Shown one piece after another: positions 17,041 through 24,977 of a stretch of DNA of 64,000 nucleotides (position 1 is the stretch's first letter; each line of letters begins with the position of its first letter). The notes beneath the pieces are model-generated. The model searched no databases and was not told where the DNA came from. It saw nothing but the letters and a program-made list of their open reading frames with translations. The position numbers were made by a program, and so were the translations under genes. Source of the stretch: Streptomyces tuirus. GTDB lineage: Bacteria; Actinomycetota; Actinomycetes; Streptomycetales; Streptomycetaceae. The DNA lies in assembly GCA_018195615.1 (NCBI GenBank), contig JAGTPG010000002.1, positions 868,001 through 932,000 of the forward strand. The letters are read 5' to 3'.

Positions 17041-17745
17041 ATGACGGCTGTGTTGTTCGACTTCTCCGGAACGCTGTTCCGTGTCGAGTCCACCGAGTCC
17101 TGGCTGCGCGGCGTCGTGACCGGCACCGGAGTCCCCCTCACCGAGGCGGAGTTGACCGCCGCCGCGCGGGCGCTGGAGGCGGTCGGCGCGCTGCCGGGCG
17201 GCGGCGATCCCGCGCGGGTGCCGGAGGAACTCGCCGACTCCTGGCTGATCCGGGACCAGAGCGCCGCACTGCACCGGGCCGCCTACACCGGCCTCTCCCG
17301 CCAGGTCACCCTGCCCGACCCCGCGTTGCACGACGCGCTGTACGACCGCCATATGACACCGGCCGCATGGACGCCCTACCCGGACGCCGTGGAGGTGCTC
17401 CGCACGCTGCGGGAGCGGGGCATTCCCGTCGGCGTGGTCAGCAACATCGGCTGGGACCCGCGCCCGGTCTTCCGCGAACACGGCCTGGACCCCTACGTCG
17501 ACGTGTACGTCCTGTCGTACGAGCACGGCATCCAGAAGCCCGACCCGCGGCTGTTCGCCACCGCCTGCGAGGCGCTCGGCGCCGATCCGCGCCGGACGCT
17601 CATGGTCGGCGACGACCGCAGGGCGGACGGCGGGGCCACCGCTCTGGGGTGCGGGGTGCACTTCGTGGACCACCTGCCGGTGGCCGACCGGCCGGACGGA
17701 CTGCGACCGGTCCTGGACCTGGTCAGCTCACCGCGCGACAAGTAG
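17041..17745 (+). CDS. HAD family hydrolase
   Basis: 234 aa. HAD motifs: I is VLFDFSGTLFRVE (nucleophile D; Ser replaces the more common second Asp position D-x-D as DxS), II is GVVSNIGWD, III/IV are GIQKPDPRLF and MVGDDRRADGGATALG. The helical cap lies between motif I and II (subclass I). The change from DxD to DxS would remove the usual general acid/base Asp, so activity could be altered, although this variant is widespread in actinobacterial HAD-IA proteins. Substrate unknown. Confidence 0.82.
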   Translation: MTAVLFDFSGTLFRVESTESWLRGVVTGTGVPLTEAELTAAARALEAVGALPGGGDPARVPEELADSWLIRDQSAALHRAAYTGLSRQVTLPDPALHDALYDRHMTPAAWTPYPDAVEVLRTLRERGIPVGVVSNIGWDPRPVFREHGLDPYVDVYVLSYEHGIQKPDPRLFATACEALGADPRRTLMVGDDRRADGGATALGCGVHFVDHLPVADRPDGLRPVLDLVSSPRDK

Positions 17746-17858
17746 CCCGAGGCCACCACCTGGTCGTCTGCTCGCCCGCCTCGGACGATCCCCCGTGTCG
17801 CCCGAGGCAGACGGCATCTCCGGCCTGGACAGCGCGGTCCCGGCCGGACGTCTCCGAG

Positions 17859-17883
17859 TATAGTTGGCTGGCAGCCAGTCAAC
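17859..17883. promoter_or_regulatory. Probable TetR operator overlapping a -10 element
   Basis: A 21-bp near-perfect palindrome (17863-17883; arms GTTGGCTGGC and GCCAGTCAAC around a central A, 9 of 10 pairs matching) overlaps TATAGT (17859-17864). It lies 15 bp before the tetR-family start, a typical autoregulatory position. Confidence 0.6.
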
Positions 17884-17897
17884 GCAGGAGTTTCAGC

Positions 17898-18581
17898 ATG
17901 TCCCCGCGCAGCGCCTCGGTCAATGAAGAGTTGCGGAGGCGTTCGAAGGAGCGACTTCTGCAGGCGGCGGTCGAGCTGGTCGGCGAGCGCGGGTTCGAGG
18001 CCACGACCCTCGGCGACATCGCCGACCGGGCGGGCTCGGCGCGCGGTCTGGTCTCGTACTACTTCCCGGGCAAACGCCAGCTCGTGCAGTCCGCGGTACA
18101 CCGGCTGATGCACCGCACGCTGGAGGACGCGCTGGAGCGCGAGCCGCGCACCGAGGACGGCCGGGAGCGGATGGCCCGGGCCATCGACGCGATCCTGGGC
18201 CTGGCCCGGGACCGGCCCGTGCTGATGCGCCAGCACATGGCCGGGCTGCTGCAGGCCGAGGGCTTCGTGCCCTGCCCGGAACAGCTCCGCCTGGCCGAAC
18301 TGCTGCGGGACACCGTCGCCCGGCACGGTTCACGGGACGTCGACCGCGACTACCCGATGCTGCGCGCCCTGCTGATGGGCGCCGTGTACGCGGCCCTGGT
18401 GCCCGGGGTGCCGATGCCGGTGCCGGTGCTGCGGGCCGAGTTGTTCGAGCGGTACCGCCTCGACCGGGAGATGGGCCTCCCGCCGGAAGCGGAGGTGCCC
18501 GGTGGGACGGGCGACTCGGACCTGTCGCGGTTCTTCGCGACGGGCACCGCACCGGGACATGAGCCGGAGGTCCAGCCGTAG
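17898..18581 (+). CDS. TetR/AcrR family transcriptional regulator
   Basis: 227 aa. The N-terminal HTH is canonical: RLLQAAVELVGERGFEATTLGDIADRAGSARGLVSYYFPGKRQLV (about residues 18-62). The C-terminal ligand domain is of unknown specificity. The ATG at 17898 has AGGAG 9 bp upstream and a palindromic operator just before that. The stop codon TAG (18579-18581) is the first three bases of the adjacent MITE-like element, so the native C-terminus may have been different before insertion. Confidence 0.88.
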   Translation: MSPRSASVNEELRRRSKERLLQAAVELVGERGFEATTLGDIADRAGSARGLVSYYFPGKRQLVQSAVHRLMHRTLEDALEREPRTEDGRERMARAIDAILGLARDRPVLMRQHMAGLLQAEGFVPCPEQLRLAELLRDTVARHGSRDVDRDYPMLRALLMGAVYAALVPGVPMPVPVLRAELFERYRLDREMGLPPEAEVPGGTGDSDLSRFFATGTAPGHEPEVQP

Positions 18582-18784
18582 GTCGTGTCCGCAAAGTCCC
18601 GTCGTCCGCCCGGAGGGCGGGCCCCGCGGCGTCTGGTGCGTGCTCTGGGGGTACCCCCTGCTCGAAGAGCTTGGGGAGTGCCGGGCGGAAGCACTCGTAC
18701 TGGTTGTACGTGGGCTTTCGCCCGGTGCGGCGAGAGTGCGTGCCAGGCGTCGCGGGGCAGGCGGGACTTTGCGGACACGGCCTA
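18579..18784. mobile_element. 206-bp MITE-like element with 25-bp terminal inverted repeats
   Basis: The ends are 25-bp inverted repeats with 23 matches: 18579-18603 (TAGGTCGTGTCCGCAAAG...) and 18760-18784 (its near-complement). The outermost TA at both ends fits a TA target duplication as made by IS630/Tc1-type transposases. The two internal flanks (CCCCGCGGCGTCTGG and its diverged counterpart near 18740) are also complementary, so nearly the whole element can fold as a hairpin. It encodes nothing. It supplies the stop of the tetR gene on one side and lies 35 bp from the DUF6214 stop on the other. Confidence 0.7.
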
Positions 18785-18819
18785 GCGCCCGGTCCGGCCG
18801 CTCGAACCGGACGGCCGGC

Positions 18820-19338
18820 TCAGCGCCGGGCGCGGCGCGGGGCCAGCAAGCCCGCGTCCCGGGCCTGGCCGATCAACCTGAGCGACTTGCGGCGGCTGTG
18901 CCCGGTCGCGCACATCACGGCGAGAACCGGGTCGGCCCCGTTCCGCTGGGCCGCGCGGTACTCCTGCGCCACCAGCCACCGCCCCTCCACACCGCGCGGC
19001 CAGGCCGGCCGGGCGCGACGCCCTTGACCGCCACAGCCGTCGGACGCCGTCCCGGGGCCCGCGCCGCACGCCTCGGCCAGCGACTCCTCGAGCCAGTCGG
19101 CCAGCACCGCCAGGTCGTCGAGGGACAGGGCGGGCTCGGCGCGTACGTCCTCGACGCCGACGCTGCCCCCGGCCACGACGGCCAGCGCGTCGACACAGGC
19201 GCCGTCCGTGAAGGCCAGGCGGACGTCGAACCACCGCGTGGCGTCCTCGTTCTGCCGCACTTCCCACGCGGGCCGCACGGACACCGCTCCGTCCGCCGGA
19301 GAGCGATCAGAAAGATTAAGAAAGGATGCTTCCAGCAC
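18820..19338 (-). CDS. DUF6214 family protein
   Basis: 172 aa soluble protein matching the streptomycete DUF6214 family. The N-terminal half is beta-rich (VRPAWEVRQNEDATRWFDVRLAF, GACVDALAVVAGGSVGVEDVRAEP); the C-terminal part contains GRWLVAQEYRAAQRNGADPVLAVMCATGHSRRKSLRLIGQARDAGLL, which looks like a small HTH-like helical unit. No catalytic motif is visible. The ATG at 19338 is the best start, though the upstream region is AT-richer and may hold its promoter. It is divergent from the ferredoxin reductase gene. Confidence 0.72.
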   Translation of the reverse strand: MLEASFLNLSDRSPADGAVSVRPAWEVRQNEDATRWFDVRLAFTDGACVDALAVVAGGSVGVEDVRAEPALSLDDLAVLADWLEESLAEACGAGPGTASDGCGGQGRRARPAWPRGVEGRWLVAQEYRAAQRNGADPVLAVMCATGHSRRKSLRLIGQARDAGLLAPRRARR

Positions 19339-19493
19339 ACACGAAACGTAACCGAATGATCACCTTCCCAGCAGATCGGACACGCGTCCCGAGTGGAGCA
19401 CAGCACCCTGTCAGCCGAGCCCGGCCGGTGCGATGCTGGAGGCGTCAGCGCTCTCCCGTGATCCGCCGGATCCCTCGGGTAAGGAGTTCCGCC

Positions 19494-20837
19494 GTGCTGC
19501 GAGTCGCCGTCGTAGGCTCCGGGCCGAGCGGGTGCTACACCGCCCAGAGCCTCGTCCAGCAGGACTCCGAGGTGCGCGTCGACGTCCTGGACCGGCTGCC
19601 GTGTCCGTACGGCCTCGTCCGCTACGGCGTGGCTCCGGACCACGAGAAGATCAAGTCGCTGCAGAACAACCTGCGCACGGTCCTGGAGCACGACCGGATC
19701 CGCTTCCTCGGGGGAGTCCAGGCCGGCCCCGGTGGAGTGCCGGTCGACCGGCTGCGGAAGCTCTACCACGCGGTGGTGTACTGCGTGGGCGCCGCCACGG
19801 ACCGGCGTCTGGGCATCCCCGGGGAGGACCTGCCGGGGAGCTGGTCGGCGACTCAGTTCGTCGCCTGGTACAGCGCCCATCCGGACGCCGTGGACGGCCA
19901 GTTCCTGCGGGACGCCCGGTCGGCCGTGGTGATCGGCGTGGGGAACGTCGCCGTGGACGTCACCCGGATGCTGGCGCGCGGCCTGGCCGAGCTGAGCCCG
20001 ACCGACATGCCGCAGGCGGCCCTGACCGCACTGGCGGCGAGCCGGGTGACCGAGATCCACATGGTCGGCCGGCGCGGCCCGTCCCAGGCCCGCTTCACCA
20101 CGAAGGAACTGCGCGAGCTGGGCACCCTGCCGGAGACGGAGGTCACCGTCGACCCGTCGGAGCTGGCACCGGACCCCGGGTACGCCGACCCGTCCGCACT
20201 GCCCGCGCCGCAGCGCCGCAACGTGGAGGCACTGCGCGGCTGGGCCGAGGCACCGCCGAGAGGCACCCCTCGTCGCATCAGGCTGCGCTTCTTCCTCCGT
20301 CCGGTCGAACTGCTCGCGGAACAGGGCCATGTGGGCGCCGTCCGCTTCGAGCGGACGACCCCGGACGGGCACGGCGGTGTGACGGGCACGGGCCTCTACG
20401 AGGACATCGAGGCGCAGTTGGTGCTGCGTTCGGTGGGCTACCGCGGAGTGCCGCTGGAGGGGCTGCCGTTCGACGCGAGCACCGGCACGGTGCCGAATCT
20501 TGCCGGCCGCGTCCTGCGCGAGGGCGTCGTCACCCCGGGCGAGTACGTGGCCGGCTGGATCAAACGCGGGCCGACAGGCGTCATCGGCACCAACCGCCCC
20601 TGCGCGAAGGAAACGGCGACGTCCCTCCTGGAGGACGCGCACCTCCTCGAGCAGAGAACCATCCCCGGCGACCCGCTCACGGCACTGCGCGCGGAGGGCA
20701 CCGACCCGGTCGAATGGCAGGGCTGGCAGTCCATCGAGCAGGCGGAAGCGGAACTGGGCGCGTCACTGGGACGCGGGGTGGTCAAGCTCCCCGACTGGCA
20801 GTCCCTCCTGGACGCCGCCCACCACAACGTCCTCTAG
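19494..20837 (+). CDS. FAD-dependent ferredoxin--NADP reductase, FprA-like
   Basis: 447 aa of the adrenodoxin reductase/FprA family. It transfers electrons between NADPH and ferredoxin, for example to feed cytochromes P450. The FAD-binding motif is VAVVGSGPSGCYTAQSL at the N-terminus; DRLPCPYGLVRYGVAPDHEKIK is the family signature; the NADPH-binding motif is VVIGVGNVAVDVTRML, followed by VGRRGPSQARFT; the C-terminal GWIKRGPTGVIGTNRPCAKET closes the FAD site. The GTG at 19494 follows AAGGAG at 8 bp. A short hairpin follows the stop. Confidence 0.88.
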   Translation: MLRVAVVGSGPSGCYTAQSLVQQDSEVRVDVLDRLPCPYGLVRYGVAPDHEKIKSLQNNLRTVLEHDRIRFLGGVQAGPGGVPVDRLRKLYHAVVYCVGAATDRRLGIPGEDLPGSWSATQFVAWYSAHPDAVDGQFLRDARSAVVIGVGNVAVDVTRMLARGLAELSPTDMPQAALTALAASRVTEIHMVGRRGPSQARFTTKELRELGTLPETEVTVDPSELAPDPGYADPSALPAPQRRNVEALRGWAEAPPRGTPRRIRLRFFLRPVELLAEQGHVGAVRFERTTPDGHGGVTGTGLYEDIEAQLVLRSVGYRGVPLEGLPFDASTGTVPNLAGRVLREGVVTPGEYVAGWIKRGPTGVIGTNRPCAKETATSLLEDAHLLEQRTIPGDPLTALRAEGTDPVEWQGWQSIEQAEAELGASLGRGVVKLPDWQSLLDAAHHNVL

Positions 20838-20839
20838 CC

Positions 20840-20853
20840 GGCCCGTTCGGGCC
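20840..20853 (+). terminator. Short hairpin after the ferredoxin reductase gene
   Basis: GGCCCG-TT-CGGGCC directly follows the stop codon; the flanking CCGG extends the pairing. No T-run. Confidence 0.4.
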
Positions 20854-21055
20854 CCCGGCGGAGTCGGATGCGACCTACCGTTCATCACGACTCCCGGGAG
20901 GCTTTGCGGCCAAAAGTCAGACTTAATAGCTCGTCACCGAAGGATCTCCGGAAAAATCATGAGCAGGCAGCAAAATATCCGCCCTCCTCGCTTGCTTGTG
21001 AAGACACGCACTTGCGACTCTGTACGGAGCAGAGGACCAGAGCGGAGGAAGCGCC

Positions 21056-21253
21056 GTGACGAACTTCCTGCCGCGACCGGACGAGTCGCAGCAGTCCCCT
21101 CAGCCCACGCAGCCCCCGCAGCCCCAGAAGGAACCGTCTCTCGACCTTCGCTGCGGCGGGGTACGGCTGACGATTCAGCGTGTGCCCGCGTGGCTGGTCA
21201 CCGCGGTGACCACAGCAGTGGGCAGCGGCCTGGCGTGGTGGCTCCAGCGGTAG
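21056..21253 (+). CDS. Small single-pass membrane protein, unknown function
   Basis: 65 aa. A Pro/Gln-rich N-terminus (residues 10-27) is followed by LDLRCGGVRLTIQRVPAWLV and one C-terminal hydrophobic helix (LVTAVTTAVGSGLAWWLQR). Small proteins with this LDLRCG...RLTxQR motif and a terminal helix recur in Streptomyces, but no function is known to me. The GTG at 21056 has GGAGGAAG 6 bp upstream. The preceding 200 bp contain no gene and probably the promoter. Confidence 0.65.
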   Translation: MTNFLPRPDESQQSPQPTQPPQPQKEPSLDLRCGGVRLTIQRVPAWLVTAVTTAVGSGLAWWLQR

Positions 21254-21320
21254 GCGGAAGGAGACAGGTACGGGTGCCGGTCCAGTGCCACCGGTGGCCT
21301 GAGCCGGCACCCGAACCGCG

Positions 21321-22637
21321 TCAACCCGTCGCGCACGCCGTTCCGTTGAGTGTGAACACCGCCGGGGCGGCGCTGTTGCCGCCGTGACCGGCCTGGTAGC
21401 CGATGCTCACGCTCGCGCCCGGCGCGATGGTGCCGTTGTACGACACGTTGGCCGCGGTCACCGACCCGGAGGTGGGCGTGTAGGTGGCGCCCCAGCCGCC
21501 CGTGACCGTCTGCCCCGCCGGCAGGGTGAAGCCCAGCTTCCAGCCGTTGACCGTCGTCGTGCCGGTGTTGGTGATGGTCACGGAGGCGGTCAGGCCGGTG
21601 TTCCAGGCGTTCACCGCGGTCGTCACCCTGCAGGCGCCGGGCTGGGGCTGCGGAGCCGGGCCCGACGTGTCGAGACCGAAGAAGGTGAGCACGCGGGATG
21701 CCATGCCCTGCGCGTACAGGTTGTGGCCGACGCCCTGGAGGCTGACGGCCTCCACGGGAGCCTGGTCACCCGTACCGCCGTAGCGGGTGCGGGTCCAGCC
21801 GGACTGGGGCGTGTCGGTGGCGGCCGGGGTCTGGCTCACGCCCTGGACGTTCGTCCACTGCTTGATCTGCTCCCCGAAGTTGGGGTAGCGCAGGACGTCG
21901 TCCTGGGTGCCGTGCCAGATCTGCATCCGCGGCCGGGGACCGGTGTAGCCGGGGTAGGCGTTCCGGACCAGGTCGCCCCACTGCTGCGGGGTGCGGGTGA
22001 CCGTGCCGCCCGAGCAGGCGCTGTTCCACTCGGAGCCGTCGGTGGTGGCGAAGCAGGCGAACGGCACACCGGAGAAGGCCGCGCCCGCCGCGAACACGTC
22101 GGGGTAGTCGCCGAGCAGGACGTTCGTCATCATCGCGCCGGAGGAGATGCCGGTGGCGAACACCCGGCCGGTGTCGGCGTCGTAGGTGCGGGTGACCCAG
22201 TCGATCATCGACTTGATGCCCACGGGGTCGCTGCCGCCGCCGCGGCGCAGGGCCTGGGGCGAGGAGACGTCGAAGCACTTGCTGCTGCGTGTGACGGACG
22301 GGTAGAGCACGATGAACCCGTACCGGTCGGCCAGGCTGTCGTACTCGGTGCCGTTGTACATGTCCGGGCCCGAGCCGGTGCACCAGTGCACGGCGACCAC
22401 GACCGCCGGGTTCGGGGTGACGCTCTCCGGCACGTACAGGTACATCCGCAGATTGCTGGGGTTGGTACCGAAGTCCGTCACCTCGGTGAGGGTCGCGGTG
22501 GGCACGGCCTTCTCGCGGGCGGCGGCCACGGGTGCGGTGACCACGGTGGCCGCGAGCAACGGCAGCAGGGCGGCGAGGAGCGCGAGGAGGAGCGACCGCA
22601 GCGGTCTCCTCGCCATGGGGTGGGCAGTGGCGGACAC
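21321..22637 (-). CDS. Secreted PHB-depolymerase-type (CE1) esterase with CBM2
   Basis: 438 aa. Signal peptide (residues 1 to about 39, after an arginine-rich n-region, cut near VAAA). The catalytic alpha/beta-hydrolase domain has the nucleophile in TGISSGAMMTNVLLGDYPD (GxSxG), the Asp in WHGTQDDVLRYPNFGEQ, and the His in GVGHNLYAQG; AVHWCTGSGPDMYNG forms the oxyanion region. A short Pro-rich linker leads to a C-terminal family 2 carbohydrate-binding module (CRVTTAVNAWNTGLTASVTITNTG...CATG) with its disulfide pair. Such CE1-like enzymes are acetylxylan or feruloyl esterases or short-chain PHA depolymerases. The CBM2 and the neighbouring pectate lyases favour plant cell-wall esters. Confidence 0.85.
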   Translation of the reverse strand: MSATAHPMARRPLRSLLLALLAALLPLLAATVVTAPVAAAREKAVPTATLTEVTDFGTNPSNLRMYLYVPESVTPNPAVVVAVHWCTGSGPDMYNGTEYDSLADRYGFIVLYPSVTRSSKCFDVSSPQALRRGGGSDPVGIKSMIDWVTRTYDADTGRVFATGISSGAMMTNVLLGDYPDVFAAGAAFSGVPFACFATTDGSEWNSACSGGTVTRTPQQWGDLVRNAYPGYTGPRPRMQIWHGTQDDVLRYPNFGEQIKQWTNVQGVSQTPAATDTPQSGWTRTRYGGTGDQAPVEAVSLQGVGHNLYAQGMASRVLTFFGLDTSGPAPQPQPGACRVTTAVNAWNTGLTASVTITNTGTTTVNGWKLGFTLPAGQTVTGGWGATYTPTSGSVTAANVSYNGTIAPGASVSIGYQAGHGGNSAAPAVFTLNGTACATG

Positions 22638-22844
22638 GTCCGTCCCTTCCGTTGTCAGGCGCGGCTGGCAGGGCGTCGTACGGCGGTTCGGCAGGCGACG
22701 GCGACGGAGTCGGACGGCGGTCCGGTGGCCGGCGGCATGAACAGGGTCCCGCCGGCGAACGTACGCATGCGTGGAGTCCTCATCGACCCGCCCTCTCGTG
22801 AAGGGAAGCGTCCGACCGGCATGGTGGCATGGACATGGCTTTCA

Positions 22845-22858
22845 TGGAAGCGCTCCCA
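22845..22858. promoter_or_regulatory. LacI-type operator (CebR-box-like)
   Basis: TGGAAGCGCTCCCA differs from the palindromic CebR box TGGGAGCGCTCCCA at one position. It lies in the 440-bp divergent region between the esterase and pectate lyase genes, which otherwise holds no credible gene. Confidence 0.6.
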
Positions 22859-22909
22859 CACCTGTCGTCGCCGCCACCAGGGCTGGCCGAATGTGTACTG
22901 CGCGAGGCG

Positions 22910-22938
22910 TTGACTAGAAAGCGCTTGCCCCCTACGTT
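22910..22938 (+). promoter_or_regulatory. Pectate lyase promoter with operator in the spacer
   Basis: -35 TTGACT (22910-22915), 17-bp spacer, -10 TACGTT (22933-22938). The spacer contains GAAAGCGCTTGC, whose AAGCGCTT core (22919-22926) is a LacI-family half-site pair, so repressor binding would block the promoter. The predicted leader is about 130 nt. Confidence 0.6.
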
Positions 22939-22956
22939 CCGTTCAGCAGTGTGACC

Positions 22957-22970
22957 GGGAAGCGCCTCCC
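22957..22970. promoter_or_regulatory. Second LacI-like palindrome downstream of the promoter
   Basis: GGGAAGCGCCTCCC, with 6 of 7 pairs matching, lies about 12-25 bp after the expected transcription start of the pectate lyase gene. Confidence 0.4.
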
Positions 22971-23077
22971 GAAGGCGCCCATCGGGGGCTGCCCGCACAC
23001 GGTGAGCAACATGACGAACAGAATTCACATACATGACCACCTGACCCCATGAGACACCCGGAAGGGACGCACCCCAC

Positions 23078-24058
23078 ATGCGTACTCACCCCCCACGCAC
23101 CCGCTTACCCAGATCCACCCTGGCGGTCGCCGCCGCGTCCGCACTGGCGACCGTGGCGGTCCTGGCCGTTCCCCAGCCGGCCGGGGCCGCCGAGAGCTCA
23201 CCGGTCGGGTTCGGCGCGGGCACGACCGGCGGCGGCAGCGCCTCGGCGGTGACCGTCTCCACGCTGAGCGCCTTCAAGTCGGCCGTGGCCGGCAACACGG
23301 CCAAGGTCGTCCGGGTCAACGGCCTGATCTCGCTGAGCGGCCAGGTCGACGTCGGGTCCAACACGACCGTCCTGGGCGTGGGTTCGTCGTCCGGGTTCAC
23401 CGGCGGCGGGCTGCGGCTGAAGAAGGTCTCCAACGTCGTCGTCCGCAACCTGAACATCAGCAAGCCGGTCGCGCCCGCCGACGGCATCACCGTCGAGGCG
23501 TCCACCAAGGTCTGGATCGACCACAACTCCTTCTCGGCCGACCGCGAGCACGACAAGGACCACTACGACGGCCTGCTGGACATCAACCACGGCGCGGACA
23601 ACGTCACGGTGTCCTGGAACACCTTCAAGAACCACTTCAAGGGTTCGCTCGTCGGCCACAGCGACAACAACGCGAGCGAGGACACCGGCCGGCTGAAGGT
23701 GACGTACCACCACAACCACTTCGCCAACGTGTACTCGCGCATCCCCAGTCTGCGCTTCGGCACCGGGCACTTCTACAACAACTACGTCGAGGGCGCCGAC
23801 ACCGCCTGCCACTCGCGCATGGGCGCCCAGATGCTGGTCGAGAACAACGTCTTCCGGTCGACGAAGATCGCGGTCACCACGAACCGCAGCAGCGACGTCG
23901 ACGGATACGCCAACCTGCGCGGCAACGACCTCGGTGGAGCCGCGACCGAGGTCTCGCGGGTCGGCACCTTCACCAGCCCGCCGTACAGCTACTCGGCGGT
24001 GCCGGCCTCGTCCGTCGTCGCCTCGGTGACGTCGGGTGCGGGCGCCGGAAGGCTCTGA
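23078..24058 (+). CDS. Pectate lyase, polysaccharide lyase family 1
   Basis: 326 aa secreted beta-helix enzyme that cleaves polygalacturonate by beta-elimination, with Ca2+. Signal peptide residues 1 to about 37 (cut after AGA). PL1 motifs are vWIDHNSF (WIDHN at about residue 147), DGLLDINHGADNVTVSWNTF with the Ca-binding Asp residues, and the catalytic Arg region YSRIPSLRFGTGHFYNNYV. The ATG at 23078 has GGAAGGGA upstream. The gene is followed 57 bp later by a second pectate lyase, so both are probably in one transcript under the LacI-type promoter. Confidence 0.9.
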   Translation: MRTHPPRTRLPRSTLAVAAASALATVAVLAVPQPAGAAESSPVGFGAGTTGGGSASAVTVSTLSAFKSAVAGNTAKVVRVNGLISLSGQVDVGSNTTVLGVGSSSGFTGGGLRLKKVSNVVVRNLNISKPVAPADGITVEASTKVWIDHNSFSADREHDKDHYDGLLDINHGADNVTVSWNTFKNHFKGSLVGHSDNNASEDTGRLKVTYHHNHFANVYSRIPSLRFGTGHFYNNYVEGADTACHSRMGAQMLVENNVFRSTKIAVTTNRSSDVDGYANLRGNDLGGAATEVSRVGTFTSPPYSYSAVPASSVVASVTSGAGAGRL

Positions 24059-24114
24059 CACCTCCGTCCACTCGAACCCCTCACATCCGCTCAGACGACA
24101 GAAGGAATCGGGAC

Positions 24115-24903
24115 ATGACTTCTGCGACACGTCCGCGCGCCCGCAGGCGCGCACTGACCGGCGCCCTGGCCACGCTCGGCCTCTCGGTTGGCATGATCAT
24201 GACCACCAACGCGCCGACGGCGAGCGCCGCCACCTGGCCGACCCCCAACGGCAGCCAGGGGACCTCCTCCACCATCTCCGTGTCCGGCACCAAGGACTAC
24301 GGCATGAAGCGCTACTACGGCACCGGGGACCTGGCCGGCGACGGCCAGCAGGAGGGCCAGGACCCGATCTTCAAGCTCGCGAACGGCGCGGTGCTGAAGA
24401 ACGTCATCCTCGGCGGCCCCGCGGCCGACGGCATCCACTGCGAGGGCAGCTGCACGCTGCAGAACGTCTGGTGGGAGGACGTCGGCGAGGACGCCGCCAC
24501 CTTCCGCGGCGGCAACGGCGCCACCTACCAGGTGATCGGCGGCGGCGCGAAGAAGGCGGCGGACAAGGTCTTCCAGCACAACGGCGGCGGCACGCTGACC
24601 ATCTCCAACTTCGCGGTGCAGGAGTTCAAGACGCTCTACCGCTCCTGCGGCGACTGCTCCACGCAGTACACGCGCAAGGTCAACCTCAACACCATCGACG
24701 TGACCGGCACCGGCTCCACCGCGAGGCTCGTCGGCATCAACGTCAACCGCAACGACGTGGCGACGCTGCGGGGCATCACGATCCGCAACGACTCCGGCCG
24801 CAAGGTCGTCCCCTGCCAGAAGTACAACAACAACACCGCCGTCGGGTCCGGCCCCGACAGCAAGAACTGCCTCTACTCGACCTCGGACATCACCTACAGG
24901 TAG
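24115..24903 (+). CDS. Pectate lyase, polysaccharide lyase family 3
   Basis: 262 aa. Signal peptide with a twin-Arg-like basic start (residues 1 to about 38, cut after ASA). PL3 features: TISVSGTKDYGMKRYYG, the repeated ILGGPAADGIHCEGSCTLQNVWWEDVGEDAATF core with acidic Ca2+ ligands, FQHNGGGTLTISNF, and conserved cysteine pairs (HCEGSC, SCGDC, PCQKYN/NC). It degrades pectate and complements the PL1 enzyme encoded upstream. The ATG at 24115 follows AGAAGGAATCGGGAC. Confidence 0.9.
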   Translation: MTSATRPRARRRALTGALATLGLSVGMIMTTNAPTASAATWPTPNGSQGTSSTISVSGTKDYGMKRYYGTGDLAGDGQQEGQDPIFKLANGAVLKNVILGGPAADGIHCEGSCTLQNVWWEDVGEDAATFRGGNGATYQVIGGGAKKAADKVFQHNGGGTLTISNFAVQEFKTLYRSCGDCSTQYTRKVNLNTIDVTGTGSTARLVGINVNRNDVATLRGITIRNDSGRKVVPCQKYNNNTAVGSGPDSKNCLYSTSDITYR

Positions 24904-24930
24904 TCCCGAGGCAGCACCCCCCACGGTGAG

Positions 24931-24974
24931 GGCGGCCGTGCCAGCGTCCCGGCGGGCGCTGCGCACGGCCGTCC
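24931..24974. terminator. Hairpin between pectate lyase and PaaX genes
   Basis: Long stem GGCGGCCGTGCCAGCG / CGCTGCGCACGGCCGTCC with a 10-base loop, located between the two convergent stops. Confidence 0.6.
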
Positions 24975-24977
24975 GCG

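Noticed and set aside
22655..22861. Small reverse-strand open frame just upstream of the esterase gene
   Set aside because: It would start inside the LacI-type operator, has no ribosome site of note and no recognisable product. It is more likely leader sequence.
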